DNA from: Paraburkholderia youngii
Lineage (GTDB): Bacteria; Pseudomonadota; Gammaproteobacteria; Burkholderiales; Burkholderiaceae
Direction of reading: 5' to 3'
DNA: 64,000 nt
Assembly (NCBI RefSeq): GCF_013366925.1
Contig: NZ_JAALDK010000001.1
Location: forward strand, 3,465,165-3,529,164
The translations under genes and the position numbers were made by a program. Position 1 is the first letter of the stretch, and every line of letters begins with the position of its first letter. Under the pieces are notes generated by a model. It was not told the DNA's origin and made no database searches. It was given only the letters and a program-made list of their open reading frames with translations. This document shows, one piece after another, positions 54,152 to 63,617 of the stretch.

Positions 54152-54690
54152 ATGCGCGACAACGCCACGGCCGCCGCGCCCTCGGCCTACGCCTATCCAT
54201 TGCTGATCAAGCAGTTGCTGCACACGCCGTTCGTTCAGGCGGCGGACCCGGAGATCGTGTATCGCGGCCAGCTCCGCATGACCTATACGACGCTGCGCGA
54301 GCGCATCGCGCGGCTCGCCAATGGACTTTCCCGGTTGGGCGCGTGGCACGGCGGCACCGTCGCGGTGATGGACTGGGACAGTCATCGGGTGGCGAATGGA
54401 TTTCATCGCTGGAAATCGAGAGCCTGATTTCACTGTACCCGGGCGTATCGGAGGTGGCGGTCATCGGCATCGGCGATGAGAAATGGGGTGAGCGGCCGGT
54501 CGCGTTGGTGGTGCTCGGCGAAGGCGCCGCGGTGAGCGAGGACGACATCAAGCGTCACGTGCTGACGTTCAGTGAGTTGGGACGGATCTCGAAGTATGCG
54601 GTGCCGCAGATCGTCAGGTTCGTCGACGCGCTCGAAAAGACCAGCGTCGGCAAGCTTAACAAGAAGTGGCGGCGCGCGCAGTTCGCCTGA
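54152..54690 (+). pseudogene. Acyl-CoA synthetase, internal deletion with frameshift
   Basis: The start is intact: ribosome site, ATG and about 75 residues of an AMP-forming ligase N terminus (YRGQLRMTYTTLRERIARLA, then GGTVAVMDWDSHR). At about 54382-54392 the text jumps to the C-terminal subdomain in another frame: SGGEWISSLEIESLISLYPG, containing the hinge region, and SVGKLNKKWRR with the catalytic lysine. The middle, including the P-loop and the AMP-binding core, is missing: about 370 codons if the gene had the usual 540-550. The base word TCG is shared by both sides of the junction, as expected for a microhomology deletion. Not functional. Confidence 0.85.
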
Positions 54691-54740
54691 GAAATCACAA
54701 CGCTTCGAAGGCTTGGCGCAATGGCTGGCGCGATAGCGCC

Positions 54741-55745
54741 TCACTCGCCGTTGCGCAGCAGACCCAGCGCTTGCGCGCGCGACACCGCATGCGCGCGCTT
54801 GTCGACCTCGAGCTTCACGAAAATACTCTTCACGTGCGATTTGACCGTCTCGGGCGCAATGCCGAGACTGCGCGCGATTTCCTTGTTCGACTGACCCTGC
54901 GCGATCAGCCCGACGATTTCGCTTTCGCGCGCGCTCAGCGCTTCGCGTTCGCCATCGCGCTGCGCGTGGCTGCCGGGCTGATAAAGCGCACGCCAGCCGT
55001 CGCAAAGACGGTCGATGTAATTCGCCGCGTCCTTCGTTCGCGCCGGCTTCCCCGCGACGCTGCGGGTATCGTCGCGCATCGCCTGCAGCAGCGATCCGAT
55101 GCCGGCGCCCTGGTCGAGAATCGACTGATAGATGCCGGCGGGCGCGGCGACTTCGACGACCCGGCCGAACACCTCGATCGCCTCGCTCAACTGGCCCGCG
55201 CTCATCCACGCGAGCGCGAGCGTGGTGCGCAAGTGCAACGCCAGGTAGTCGCCGTGACGGCTTTCCGCGCTTCGCCGCGCGGTGTTCAGGTGGTCGACGG
55301 CCTCGCTCGTGCGGCCCCGCGCCATCGCCAGGCAGCCCGCGGCGAGTGCGCGATAGTTGTCGATTTCCGCCGACACGGGCGTCGACGATTGCGGGTCGCG
55401 CGCCGGGAGTCCGTCGAGTTGGTGCACACATGCGGCGGCTTCGGTCATTCTTCCTTCGGCGATATGCAGCCGAGTGCGCTCGACGAACCCCGCGGCGACC
55501 AGACGCTGCCAACCGCGCCGATGGCCGAGGTCTTGCGCGTGGTCGAGCAGCGCATACGCGTGCGAGGCGTTCGAGCGCGCCATCGCGATCCGGATCAGCA
55601 CTCGATACGCAATCAGCACGCTATCGAGCAGCACGGCCGCATCGACGATCGGCATCAGATCGAGCAGGAGCGCTTCGGCCTCGTCGAGGCGGCCCTGCTC
55701 GTAGCGGATCTGCGCGAGCATCGGCGCGCACAGCGCGGCGGACAC
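54741..55745 (-). pseudogene. MalT-type LuxR regulator, 5' two thirds missing
   Basis: The 334-residue frame starts inside tetratricopeptide-like helices (RYEQGRLDEAEALLLDL, AESRHGDYLALHLRTTLALA) and ends in an intact LuxR DNA-binding domain (LSARESEIVGLIAQGQSNKE). Proteins of this type are usually about 900 residues with an N-terminal STAND ATPase; no part of that ATPase is found upstream, where only 63 bp separate it from a hydrolase stop. The frame opens with GTG and no ribosome site. I read it as a truncated regulator of the broken acyl-CoA synthetase gene that it faces. A short functional form is less likely. Confidence 0.7.
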
Positions 55746-55808
55746 CGGAGGACACGCGTTTGCCGAGCCGTCGCCATCTTGACGGCACGTCTATTTGCAT
55801 CAGAGTCC

Positions 55809-56534
55809 TTATAGCGACGCTCGCTCCAGAAACTTTCTGATCTCGAGAGAGTACGCACCAGGGTGTGAAAACCTGAACATGTGACCCGTGCGCGGCATGA
55901 CTACTTCCTGCGCCCCCTTGATGCCGTTCACCAGGACCCCCGCGGCTTCTTTGCCGATCAGCTTGTCTTCCTCCGGAGTCAGGATCAGCGTGGGGACGTC
56001 GATGTTCTTCAGCAGAGCCGTATAGTCCGTCTTCCCGATCGAGCGTATGCGGTTGACGTAGGCCTTATGCGACGTTTCCCTGATGAAGAAGTCGCGGCTC
56101 TTTCCGATGGACCAGGGTATCTCCCCCTCCTTGTCGAACGACGAAGCCAACTGCATTGCATGGAATGAAAGAGTCAACTGTCGATAAAAGGGCCCGGGGA
56201 AGAACGGTGCAAGCGCCGCCAGCATCTTGAGCAAGGGCGAGGTGATCGGACTCCTGGCAAATCCACCCGAGAGCACCAGGCCCTTCAGGCCCTTCGGCTG
56301 CCGCGTCGCAACCGCGATCGAGGAGACCGCGCCGTACGAATCACCAACCAACACGTAGCTGTCGAGATCCTTCAACTGATCAGCGATGAAGTCGGCCAAC
56401 GTTTCCAGTTTGCATACGTCGTCCGGTAAACGAAGTGTACGCATGGGGCGACTCCGCAAGTGGGTCAACTGGTCAAGCTGCCACGGAGCGCCTGCGAAGC
56501 AAGGGATCATGACCAAGGTGGGGGATGTCCTCAT
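55809..56534 (-). CDS. Alpha/beta hydrolase
   Basis: A 241-residue single-domain hydrolase. The nucleophile elbow is VGDSYGAVSS (Ser in G-D-S-Y-G), the acid is probably in LILTPEEDKLIG, and the histidine in RTGHMFRFSHP. It resembles small esterases or acyl-group thioesterases, without a lid domain. It sits in the middle of a zone of broken genes yet is intact. It is 144 bp downstream of a LysR gene on the same strand. Confidence 0.8.
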   Translation of the reverse strand: MRTSPTLVMIPCFAGAPWQLDQLTHLRSRPMRTLRLPDDVCKLETLADFIADQLKDLDSYVLVGDSYGAVSSIAVATRQPKGLKGLVLSGGFARSPITSPLLKMLAALAPFFPGPFYRQLTLSFHAMQLASSFDKEGEIPWSIGKSRDFFIRETSHKAYVNRIRSIGKTDYTALLKNIDVPTLILTPEEDKLIGKEAAGVLVNGIKGAQEVVMPRTGHMFRFSHPGAYSLEIRKFLERASL

Positions 56535-56678
56535 GGGGCACTCCGAGCAGGTTGAATAATCGGCAACCGAACTCTATGAGGCCCGAGGTATTCGATCCAA
56601 TGGCATTTGCACAGCATGTCGATGCACGAGATTCATGGCGCCCTTGTCGCTGCGACGGCAGCAAGTCCCTGCCGATGT

Positions 56679-57602
56679 TCAGTGGGCGATCATCATGTTG
56701 GTAAGCCACTGAACGGCCGGTTCGTTGGCGCGCCCTCGGGCTCGAATAACGAGCACCTCCCAGGTCGGTAACGCCAACGGCAGTTCGAAAAGGCTCAGTT
56801 GCGCAGTGTCCTGCATCCGCAGTGCGACCCGCTCCGCGATAACGGCAATCGCTTCCGAAGCACCGACCATGAACGGAGCAGCCAGAAAGCTGGGGCAGGT
56901 GGCGCTCACCACCCGGGTTCGACCGACGGCCTCCAGCGCATCGTCGACGGCGCCTCGTGTATCTCCGCGCGGCGAGACCAGGATGTGCGGCAGCCGAGCG
57001 AAGTCATCCAGTTCCATGTGCAGCTTCTTGCCTCGCTTGACGAGGGCCGGGTGCCCCTTGCGCGCAATGCCGACGAAACGCTCCGTATGAACAAGCTGGC
57101 AATCAAAACGCTGCGGAATCTGGGCGAAAGAGCCGGACCCTAGCACGATGTCGAAATCGCCACGGTCCAACATGCGCAGAGCGGATTCGCTATCGGCTGG
57201 CCCGAGCCTCAGCACGACACCCGGCGCAGCGGCCTGGATGCTGTGCAGAACAGGGGCGATGACGGTCAAGATGGCGTGATCGGTGGCTGCCACCGACAGT
57301 GTCGCTTGCACGCGACCTGGATCGAATGGGCCACGTGGACTGGCGACGAGCCTGACCGACTCCAGCACCGCCGCCACGCGCGGCATCAACTCGATGGCCA
57401 GCGGCGTTGGCTCGATCCCGCGAGGGTGACGAATGAAAAGCTGATCAGCAAAAGCAGTACGCAGCCTCGATAAAGCGTGGCTGGTTGCGGACTGGGACAA
57501 ATGCAGTCGTTCGGCGGCGCGGCCGACGTGCCTCTCGGCCCAAAGTGCCTCGAGTACGACCAGAAGGTTGAGATCGAATCGCGTCAGATCCAGGGGCTTC
57601 AT
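56679..57602 (-). CDS. LysR family regulator (NodD/PcpR side)
   Basis: A 307-residue LysR protein. It opens DLTRFDLNLLVVLEALWAER, with HVGRAAERLHLSQSATSHALSRLR as the helix-turn-helix; this DLN-LL type is common in NodD, SyrM and PcpR-like regulators of aromatic or chloro-aromatic genes. The start ATG overlaps the TGA of the panE remnant (ATGA). It may control the hydrolase behind it. Confidence 0.88.
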   Translation of the reverse strand: MKPLDLTRFDLNLLVVLEALWAERHVGRAAERLHLSQSATSHALSRLRTAFADQLFIRHPRGIEPTPLAIELMPRVAAVLESVRLVASPRGPFDPGRVQATLSVAATDHAILTVIAPVLHSIQAAAPGVVLRLGPADSESALRMLDRGDFDIVLGSGSFAQIPQRFDCQLVHTERFVGIARKGHPALVKRGKKLHMELDDFARLPHILVSPRGDTRGAVDDALEAVGRTRVVSATCPSFLAAPFMVGASEAIAVIAERVALRMQDTAQLSLFELPLALPTWEVLVIRARGRANEPAVQWLTNMMIAH

Positions 57603-57775
57603 GCGGTATCAGTGTCCCTTTCCTTGTCCGGCAAGATCGTCAGCATCGCGCGGCCGAGCCGTTCGAACAGTGCATCCGGTATGCCAAGCACACGCGGGTC
57701 GCTGCCACCAGTCAGCAGCCGTCCGCCGACATAGCAACCAATCGAGCCGGCGCCGTAGATACAGATTTTTGCCAT
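57599..57775 (-). pseudogene. Ketopantoate-reductase-like remnant, 58 residues
   Basis: The frame opens with the full Rossmann start MAKICIYGAGSIGCYVGGRL, then after about 26 residues jumps to a stretch (IPDALFERLGRAMLTI) that in PanE-like proteins lies much later, and stops after 58 residues instead of about 310-330. The two parts are in frame, so one internal deletion plus an early end explain it. The stop overlaps the LysR start (ATGA). It was probably part of a set with the class II aldolase upstream. Too short to work as a reductase. Confidence 0.7.
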
Positions 57776-57862
57776 GCAGATTCTCAGATCGCCTACCGGT
57801 CACACCCCCGTTGCGTCGCATCGGCAACTCGGTCCATCACACTTTGCGTGACGCCCAGGCCT

Positions 57863-58630
57863 CTAGTCCGCAAAGCCGGGGTTACGACGATCGAGCCGGC
57901 GCAGCAGCCCCGGCCACACGAGCGCGCCTGGCGTCGCGCCCCTCGTCACGAGCTTGATCTGCTCCTTGATGTTGTCGAGAATCGGCGGCGCGATGGGGAG
58001 AAGCTTGCCGCCGCCCGCCTGCGCGCGTACCTGGATCATGCAGGCCGCCTCGAAGAAATACATCGCGACGAACGCATCCGCCGGCGTCCTGCCGACCGTC
58101 AGCAGGCCGTGGTTGCGCAGCATCAGATTCGTGTTGTGTCCGAGGTCCTGAACGAGGCGCGGCTTTTCGGCTTCATTGAGCGCGATGCCCTCGTAGTCGT
58201 GATAGCCGAGCGACGCGAGCACACCCAGCGACTGCTGCGACAGCGGCAACAAGCCCTCCGCCTGAGCCGACACGGCCACGCCGTTGATCGAGTGCGTGTG
58301 CATCACGCAAAGCGCGTCTTCGCGTGCCGCATGAATCGCGCTATGGATCGTGAAGCCGGCCGGATTGATGTCGTACGGCGATTCGCTGACCTTGCGGCCG
58401 TCGAGGTCGATCTTGACCAGCGATGACGCGGTGATCTCATCGAACATCATGCCGTACGGGTTGATCAGGAAATGATGCTCGGGGCCCGGCACGCGCGCCG
58501 AGATGTGGGTAAACACGAGGTCGTCCCAGCCGAATAGCGCGGTGAGACGGTAGGCGGCCGCGAGATTGACGCGTGCGTCCCACTCGGCCGGGGAGACGTC
58601 GTTCTTCAGTCTGATGGCGGATGAGCTCAC
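57863..58630 (-). CDS. Class II aldolase/adducin family protein
   Basis: A 255-residue protein of the FucA/AraD/adducin fold. The zinc histidines are in VMHTHSING and LRNHGLLTVG; the FTHISARVPG and FLINPYGMMFDE segments hold the phosphate-binding and catalytic positions. I take the GTG at 58630 as start because GAGGAG lies seven bases ahead; an upstream GTG at 58702 has none. Members cleave or epimerise sugar phosphates or decarboxylate related acids; the substrate is unknown. The panE remnant follows on the same strand. Confidence 0.85.
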   Translation of the reverse strand: MSSSAIRLKNDVSPAEWDARVNLAAAYRLTALFGWDDLVFTHISARVPGPEHHFLINPYGMMFDEITASSLVKIDLDGRKVSESPYDINPAGFTIHSAIHAAREDALCVMHTHSINGVAVSAQAEGLLPLSQQSLGVLASLGYHDYEGIALNEAEKPRLVQDLGHNTNLMLRNHGLLTVGRTPADAFVAMYFFEAACMIQVRAQAGGGKLLPIAPPILDNIKEQIKLVTRGATPGALVWPGLLRRLDRRNPGFAD

Positions 58631-58737
58631 GTCGATACTCCTCGTTTGAAGATGCGAGTTCACATGATGTACTCGGAGCCGCCAAAAATCTGTCAGATAC
58701 ACGAAAGGTCGCGTCTCGGCGACGCTGAGCTTAGCCG

Positions 58738-59325
58738 CTAGAGCGTGCGCAAATCATCCGGCGTATCCACGTCGCGCAGAATGCCGGGATCGTCGACATC
58801 GAGGCGCGTCAGCGCCCGGGACTTGAGCAGCGCCTTCGCGCCGGTGTCGCCGTCGAGCGCGAGCAGCGCGTCGCGGTGCTCGCTGCCGAAGCCGACCGGA
58901 TGGCCGCGCTGGCCGTCGTAGAACGGCGCGACGAGCGGCGCGCCGTTGTCGAGCGCGCGGGCTACCGCTTCGATGGTCGGAATTGCAATGCGCGGCATGT
59001 CGGCGAGCGCGACGATCCAGCCCTCGGCGTCGTCGCTCGCTTCGATGCCGGCGGCGAGGCTCGCGCCCATGCCGCGCTCGGCGCTCGCCGCAAACACGAC
59101 ATCACAGCCGGCATCGTTCAGCACGCGGGCGAGCGCGTCGGAGCCCGGCCGCACCACGGCGAGCACCCGCGTGACGACCTGCAGCAGCCGATGCGCGGCT
59201 TCATGCGCGACCAGGGTGCCGTCGGGCATGCGTGCGAGCAGTTTGTTGTGCAGTCCGCGCGGATCGAAGCGCGAGCCGGAACCGGCGGCGAGCAACACGC
59301 CAGTGGCGAGCGAGGCATAGGCCAT
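58738..59325 (-). CDS. mocA: MocA-like molybdenum cofactor cytidylyltransferase
   Basis: A 195-residue nucleotidyltransferase. The nucleotide motif is LLAAGSGSRFD, and GWIVALADMPRI matches the D-M-P signature for the metal aspartate in MocA/MobA-like enzymes; GHPVGFG and DGDTGAKALL follow. It would attach CMP to molybdopterin, giving the cofactor form used by xanthine-oxidase-family enzymes. It directly follows the paoABC genes on the same strand, 138 bp away, which supports the cytidyl rather than guanylyl type. Confidence 0.88.
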   Translation of the reverse strand: MAYASLATGVLLAAGSGSRFDPRGLHNKLLARMPDGTLVAHEAAHRLLQVVTRVLAVVRPGSDALARVLNDAGCDVVFAASAERGMGASLAAGIEASDDAEGWIVALADMPRIAIPTIEAVARALDNGAPLVAPFYDGQRGHPVGFGSEHRDALLALDGDTGAKALLKSRALTRLDVDDPGILRDVDTPDDLRTL

Positions 59326-59463
59326 CGGCGGATACCGGTAGAGAGGAGTGCCCCGATTGTGCGATGCAACGGGGCGGGAGGCAAGCGCGGCAGGACAAGC
59401 CCGATGCCAGCCGCCCGCCGCTCCGGCTTTCGCTGTTGCATCGTTTCCGCCGCGGCCGCCGGT

Positions 59464-61677
59464 TCAGGTCCGCACCACCTTGTCCAGCGTGATCGGCAGA
59501 TCGCGCACCCGTACGCCGGTCGCGTTGTACACCGCGTTCGCGATCGCGGCCACCACGGCCGTGATGCCGATCTCGCCGATCCCGCGCACGCCGAGCGAGT
59601 TGATGTACGGATCGGGCCGGTCGATGAACGCAATGTCGATCGTGCCGATATCGGCGTTCACCGGCACGTGATACTCGGCGAGGTTCGCGTTGGTGAAGCG
59701 TCCGAAGCGCTCATCGAGCGTGCTCTCTTCCTGCATCGCCGCGCCGATGCCCCACACGATGCCGCCCATCATCTGGCTGCGCGCGGTCTTCTGATTCAGC
59801 ACGCGGCCGACGTCGTACACCGCGACCACGCGCGGCACGCGGATCGTGCCCAACTCGGCATCGACGTGGACCTCGACGAACACCGCGCCGAACGAGTGAA
59901 ACGAGTACTTCTGCTTCTCGTCGCCTGGCTTCACGGTGGCGGTCGCCTCGATCGGCTTGCCGCCCGCGCGCGCGATGATCGCCGCGGCCGGATCACGCTT
60001 GTCGGGTTGCGAGCGGCTCACGACCCAGCCGCTTGCGACGGTGACGTCGTCGAGCGGCAAGCCATGCACGGGCGAGGCCGCATCGGCGAGCGCCAGCGCG
60101 ATCAGCTGGCTGCGCGCCTGGCTCGCCGCGTCGCGCACCGCGGGCGACACGCTGGCCGCCGACTGCGAGCCGCCCGACACCGGCGCGCGCGGCAGCGACG
60201 AATCACCGAGCGCGAAGTGGACCTGCTCGGGCGTGAAGCCGAGCGCATCGGCGGCGACCTGGGTCATCACCGTGTAGGTGCCGGTGCCGATGTCCTGCGT
60301 GCCCGAGGCGACCACCGCGGTGCCGTCCGGCAGAATCTGTGCGAGCGCCGACGCCTCGCTGCGGTTGGCCGGATACGTCGCGGTCGCCATGCCCATGCCG
60401 ATCAGCGTGTTGCCATTGCGCATCGAACGTGGCGTGTGCGAGCGGCGCGACCAGCCGAACTTCTCGGCGCCGATCTGATAGCACTCGCGCAGCGACTTGC
60501 CGGACCACGGCTTGTGCTCCTGCGGATCGCTTTCCGCGTAGTTTTTCAGGCGCAGCGCGAGCGGGTCCATCTTCAGCGCGACCGCGAGTTCGTCCATCGC
60601 CGATTCGAGCGCGAACGAGCCGGTGGTCTCGCCCGGCGCGCGCATGAAGGTCGGCGTGCCGACATTGAGCTGCACGAGCCGGTGCGTCGTCACCTGGTTG
60701 GGCACCGCATACAGCATGCGCGTGACCATGCAGCAGGTCTCGGTCCAGTCTTCGATCATCGACGTGTTCGAGATGCTGTCGTGGCGCATCGCGGTCAGGG
60801 TGCCGTCATGCCGCGCGGCGATCACGAAGTGCTGCTCGGTGCGCGGCCGCGCGCCGACCGGGCCGAACATCTGCGGCCGTTCGAGCGCGAGCCGCACGGG
60901 CCGCCCGGTTTGCCGCGCGGCCATCGCGCACAGCGACACGTGCGACCACGACGAGCCCTTGCAGCCGAAGCCGCCGCCGATCAGCGGCGAAATCACGCGC
61001 ACGTCGGACACGGGGATCGCGAACGTCTTCGCGAGCACCTGCGCGGTGCCGCTCACGCCCTGGGTCGAGTCGTAGACCGTCAGCTGCGGGCCGTCCCAGT
61101 GCGCCATCGTCGCGTGCGGCTCCATCGGGTTGTGATGCTCGATCGGCGTCGTGTAGGTGGCCTCGATATGCACGTCGCCGCTTTGCATGCCGTCTTCGAA
61201 GCTGCCGCGCTGCGTATCGGTCTGCCGGCCCTGCGGCTTGTCCGGCGCATGCGCGTGCGCTTTCGCCTGCTCGAAGTCGAGCGCCGCGGTGTCCGGCTGA
61301 TAGACGATGCGCAGCTGGCGCGCGGCATCGGTTGCATGTTCGAGCGTATCGGCGACGACTACCGCGACCGGCTCGTTGCTGTAGTGCACCTGGTTGTCTT
61401 GCAGAAGCGACAGGTGCCGGCCGGCCGGAGGCGAGAACGCGGACTTGCCTCCGTTCGGCAGACGCGGCGCGTTCTGGTAGGTCATCACGAGCAGCACGCC
61501 GGGCACGGCCTCGGCGCGACTCGCATCGATCGACGAAATCGTGCCGGCCGGGATCGTGCTCGTCACGAGCACCCCATGCCCGAGGCGCGCCCCGGGGAAT
61601 TCGGCTGCATAACGCGCGTCGCCGGTCACCTTCAGCAGACCGTCGACGCGATCGAGCGGTTGTCCGATCAGATTCAT
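59464..61677 (-). CDS. paoC: Molybdopterin-binding subunit of aldehyde oxidoreductase
   Basis: A 737-residue catalytic subunit of the xanthine dehydrogenase family. GGGFGCKG lies in the cofactor-binding region and the C-terminal GVRGIGEIGITAV contains the active-site glutamate. The start at 61677 (MNLIGQPLDRVDGLLKVTG) overlaps the stop of the FAD subunit. With paoA and paoB it forms a periplasmic heterotrimer that oxidises aromatic and other aldehydes. No signal peptide of its own; it is expected to cross the membrane with the Tat-tagged PaoA. Confidence 0.92.
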   Translation of the reverse strand: MNLIGQPLDRVDGLLKVTGDARYAAEFPGARLGHGVLVTSTIPAGTISSIDASRAEAVPGVLLVMTYQNAPRLPNGGKSAFSPPAGRHLSLLQDNQVHYSNEPVAVVVADTLEHATDAARQLRIVYQPDTAALDFEQAKAHAHAPDKPQGRQTDTQRGSFEDGMQSGDVHIEATYTTPIEHHNPMEPHATMAHWDGPQLTVYDSTQGVSGTAQVLAKTFAIPVSDVRVISPLIGGGFGCKGSSWSHVSLCAMAARQTGRPVRLALERPQMFGPVGARPRTEQHFVIAARHDGTLTAMRHDSISNTSMIEDWTETCCMVTRMLYAVPNQVTTHRLVQLNVGTPTFMRAPGETTGSFALESAMDELAVALKMDPLALRLKNYAESDPQEHKPWSGKSLRECYQIGAEKFGWSRRSHTPRSMRNGNTLIGMGMATATYPANRSEASALAQILPDGTAVVASGTQDIGTGTYTVMTQVAADALGFTPEQVHFALGDSSLPRAPVSGGSQSAASVSPAVRDAASQARSQLIALALADAASPVHGLPLDDVTVASGWVVSRSQPDKRDPAAAIIARAGGKPIEATATVKPGDEKQKYSFHSFGAVFVEVHVDAELGTIRVPRVVAVYDVGRVLNQKTARSQMMGGIVWGIGAAMQEESTLDERFGRFTNANLAEYHVPVNADIGTIDIAFIDRPDPYINSLGVRGIGEIGITAVVAAIANAVYNATGVRVRDLPITLDKVVRT

Positions 61678-62675
61678 GCGACACCTCCCGCATTGCCGGC
61701 GGCCTGGTTGACCGCGCGCACGATCGCGCGCTGCGCGAGCTGGACCTTGAAGGCGTTGTCGTGACGCGGCTGCGCGCCGCTCAACGCGGCCGCGGCGGCG
61801 TTTTTCAACGTGGCCTGGCTGAGCGGCTGGCCGCTCAGCATGTGTTCGGCCACGTTCGCGCGCCACGGTTTGTGCGCGACGCCGCCGAGCGCGATACGCG
61901 CGCTCTGCACGCGCTCGCCGTCCATCTGCAACGCGGCCGCGACCGATACGAGCGCGAACGCATAGCTCGCGCGGTCACGCACCTTCAGATAGTGCGAATG
62001 CGCGCTGAACAGCGGCGGCGGCAGATCGACCGCGGTGATCAGCTCGCCGGGCTGCAACGTGGTATCGACGTCGGGCCGGTCGCCGGGCAGGCGATGGAAG
62101 TCGGCGAACGCGATCGTGCGCTCGCCGCCGGGGCCGCTCACGCGCACCAGCGCATCGAGCGCGGCCAGCGCGACGCTCATGTCCGATGGGTTGACCGCGA
62201 TGCATTGCGGGCTCGCGCCGAGGATCGCGTGTCCGCGGTTATGGCCGTCGAGCGCCGCGCAGCCGCTGCCGGGCAGGCGCTTGTTGCAATGCGTGAAAGC
62301 GGTGTCGTAGAAGTAGCCGCAGCGGGTGCGTTGCAGCAGATTGCCGCCGACCGTCGCCATGTTGCGCAACTGCGGCGACGCGCCCGCGAGCAGCGCTTGC
62401 GACAGCAGCGGGTACTGCTCGCGCACCAGCGCGTGATTGGCCGCGTCGCTATTGCGCACCAGCGCGCCGATGCGCAGGCCGCCGCCGGGCAGCGTCGTCA
62501 CCGAGTCGAGGCCGCCGATGTGTGTGATATCGATGAGCCGCACCGGCCGCGCGACGCCGCCCTTCATCAGATCGAGCAGATTCGTGCCGCCGCCGATGAA
62601 CACCGCGCCGGGCTGTTGCGCGGCGCGTACCGCGCTGGCGACGTCGCTGGCGCGGTCGTAGGAAATCGCATCCAT
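61674..62675 (-). CDS. paoB: FAD-binding subunit of aldehyde oxidoreductase
   Basis: A 333-residue subunit. AVFIGGGTNLLDLMKGG and NMATVGGNLLQRTRC bind FAD. The segment TRCGYFYDTAFTHCNKRL followed by GSGCAAL carries the extra cysteines that in E. coli PaoB hold an additional [4Fe-4S] cluster, so this is PaoB-type and not plain xanthine dehydrogenase. Start at 62675 (MDAISYDRA); 11 bp after paoA, and overlapping paoC. Confidence 0.92.
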   Translation of the reverse strand: MDAISYDRASDVASAVRAAQQPGAVFIGGGTNLLDLMKGGVARPVRLIDITHIGGLDSVTTLPGGGLRIGALVRNSDAANHALVREQYPLLSQALLAGASPQLRNMATVGGNLLQRTRCGYFYDTAFTHCNKRLPGSGCAALDGHNRGHAILGASPQCIAVNPSDMSVALAALDALVRVSGPGGERTIAFADFHRLPGDRPDVDTTLQPGELITAVDLPPPLFSAHSHYLKVRDRASYAFALVSVAAALQMDGERVQSARIALGGVAHKPWRANVAEHMLSGQPLSQATLKNAAAAALSGAQPRHDNAFKVQLAQRAIVRAVNQAAGNAGGVA

Positions 62676-62686
62676 GTCGGTCTCCG

Positions 62687-63403
62687 TCAGGCGTGCTCGT
62701 GCGCGGCGCGCACCGCGGCGACGATGTTCACGTACGCGCCGCAGCGGCAGATGTTGCCGCTCATGCGTTCGCGGATTTCGTCGTCGGTGAGCGCGGCGGG
62801 ACGCGCGCGCACGTCGGCGGTCACGGTGCTCGCCGTGCCGCTGCGGAATTCGCCGAGCAGGGCGGTCGCCGAGCACAACTGCCCGGGCGTACAGTAGCCG
62901 CACTGGAACGCATCGTGTTCGATGAACGCGGCCTGCACAGGACTCAACGTGCCGTTGCTCGCGAGTCCTTCGACGGTCGTGATGTTCTCGCCTTCATGCA
63001 TGACCGCGAGCGTCAGGCACGAGTTGATGCGGCGGCCGTCGGCGAGCACCGTGCAGGCGCCGCATTGACCACGGTCGCAGCCTTTCTTCGTGCCCATCAG
63101 ACCGGCGTATTCGCGCAACGCGTCGAGCAGCGTCACGCGCGGTTCGAGCTGTAGCGCGTATGCGCGGCCGTTGACGGTCAATGTAACGGGGCGCGGCGGC
63201 ACCACGGGGTTGCTTTGCGGCGCGGGTGCGGCGGGTGCCTGCGCTTGCGCGCGCAGATGCGGCGCCGCGCCGATCGTCGCGGCGGCCGCCGCCGATTGCA
63301 GGAAGCGGCGGCGTGACGGTTGGGAAGGTGTGGTGGTTTGCTCGGCGGCCGACTCTGAAGCGGGGGTGTCCCCGCAATGCTGACATTCTGTAGGCGTGGT
63401 CAT
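62687..63403 (-). CDS. paoA: 2Fe-2S subunit of aldehyde oxidoreductase, Tat-exported
   Basis: A 238-residue iron-sulfur subunit. The twin-arginine signal SRRRFLQSAAAAATIG starts at residue 30, behind an unusually long n-region that contains CQHC (residues 7-10). The two [2Fe-2S] sites are GCDRGQCGACTVL with a later Cys in NSCLTL, and QCGYCTPGQ with CRCGAY. It is the first gene of the paoABC operon. Periplasmic location is inferred from the Tat motif. Confidence 0.92.
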   Translation of the reverse strand: MTTPTECQHCGDTPASESAAEQTTTPSQPSRRRFLQSAAAAATIGAAPHLRAQAQAPAAPAPQSNPVVPPRPVTLTVNGRAYALQLEPRVTLLDALREYAGLMGTKKGCDRGQCGACTVLADGRRINSCLTLAVMHEGENITTVEGLASNGTLSPVQAAFIEHDAFQCGYCTPGQLCSATALLGEFRSGTASTVTADVRARPAALTDDEIRERMSGNICRCGAYVNIVAAVRAAHEHA

Positions 63404-63617
63404 GACGATCTGTTGACTCCATTGAAAGGTCAATGCAGGCTGACGACGCGTCGATGTCCAACGCATCGCGTTGACACAAACCATTGAGCAGCAATTTAAG
63501 TGCCGTTGCGGGTGCAGCTACAACGGTATTAAAGACTCGCTGCAAACGCAAAGCCGATCCGCGCAATAAAGGCAGGCCAATATGCGCAATGATCGGGATG
63601 GAGCCCGTGTGGAGTCA

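Noticed and set aside
53967..54206. A 79-residue plus-strand frame before the broken acyl-CoA synthetase
   Set aside because: No ribosome site, poor codon bias, and it runs into the better-supported start at 54152.
58876..61764. A 962-residue plus-strand frame opposite mocA and paoC
   Set aside because: Shadow of GC-rich coding DNA; paoC and mocA on the minus strand have intact active-site motifs.
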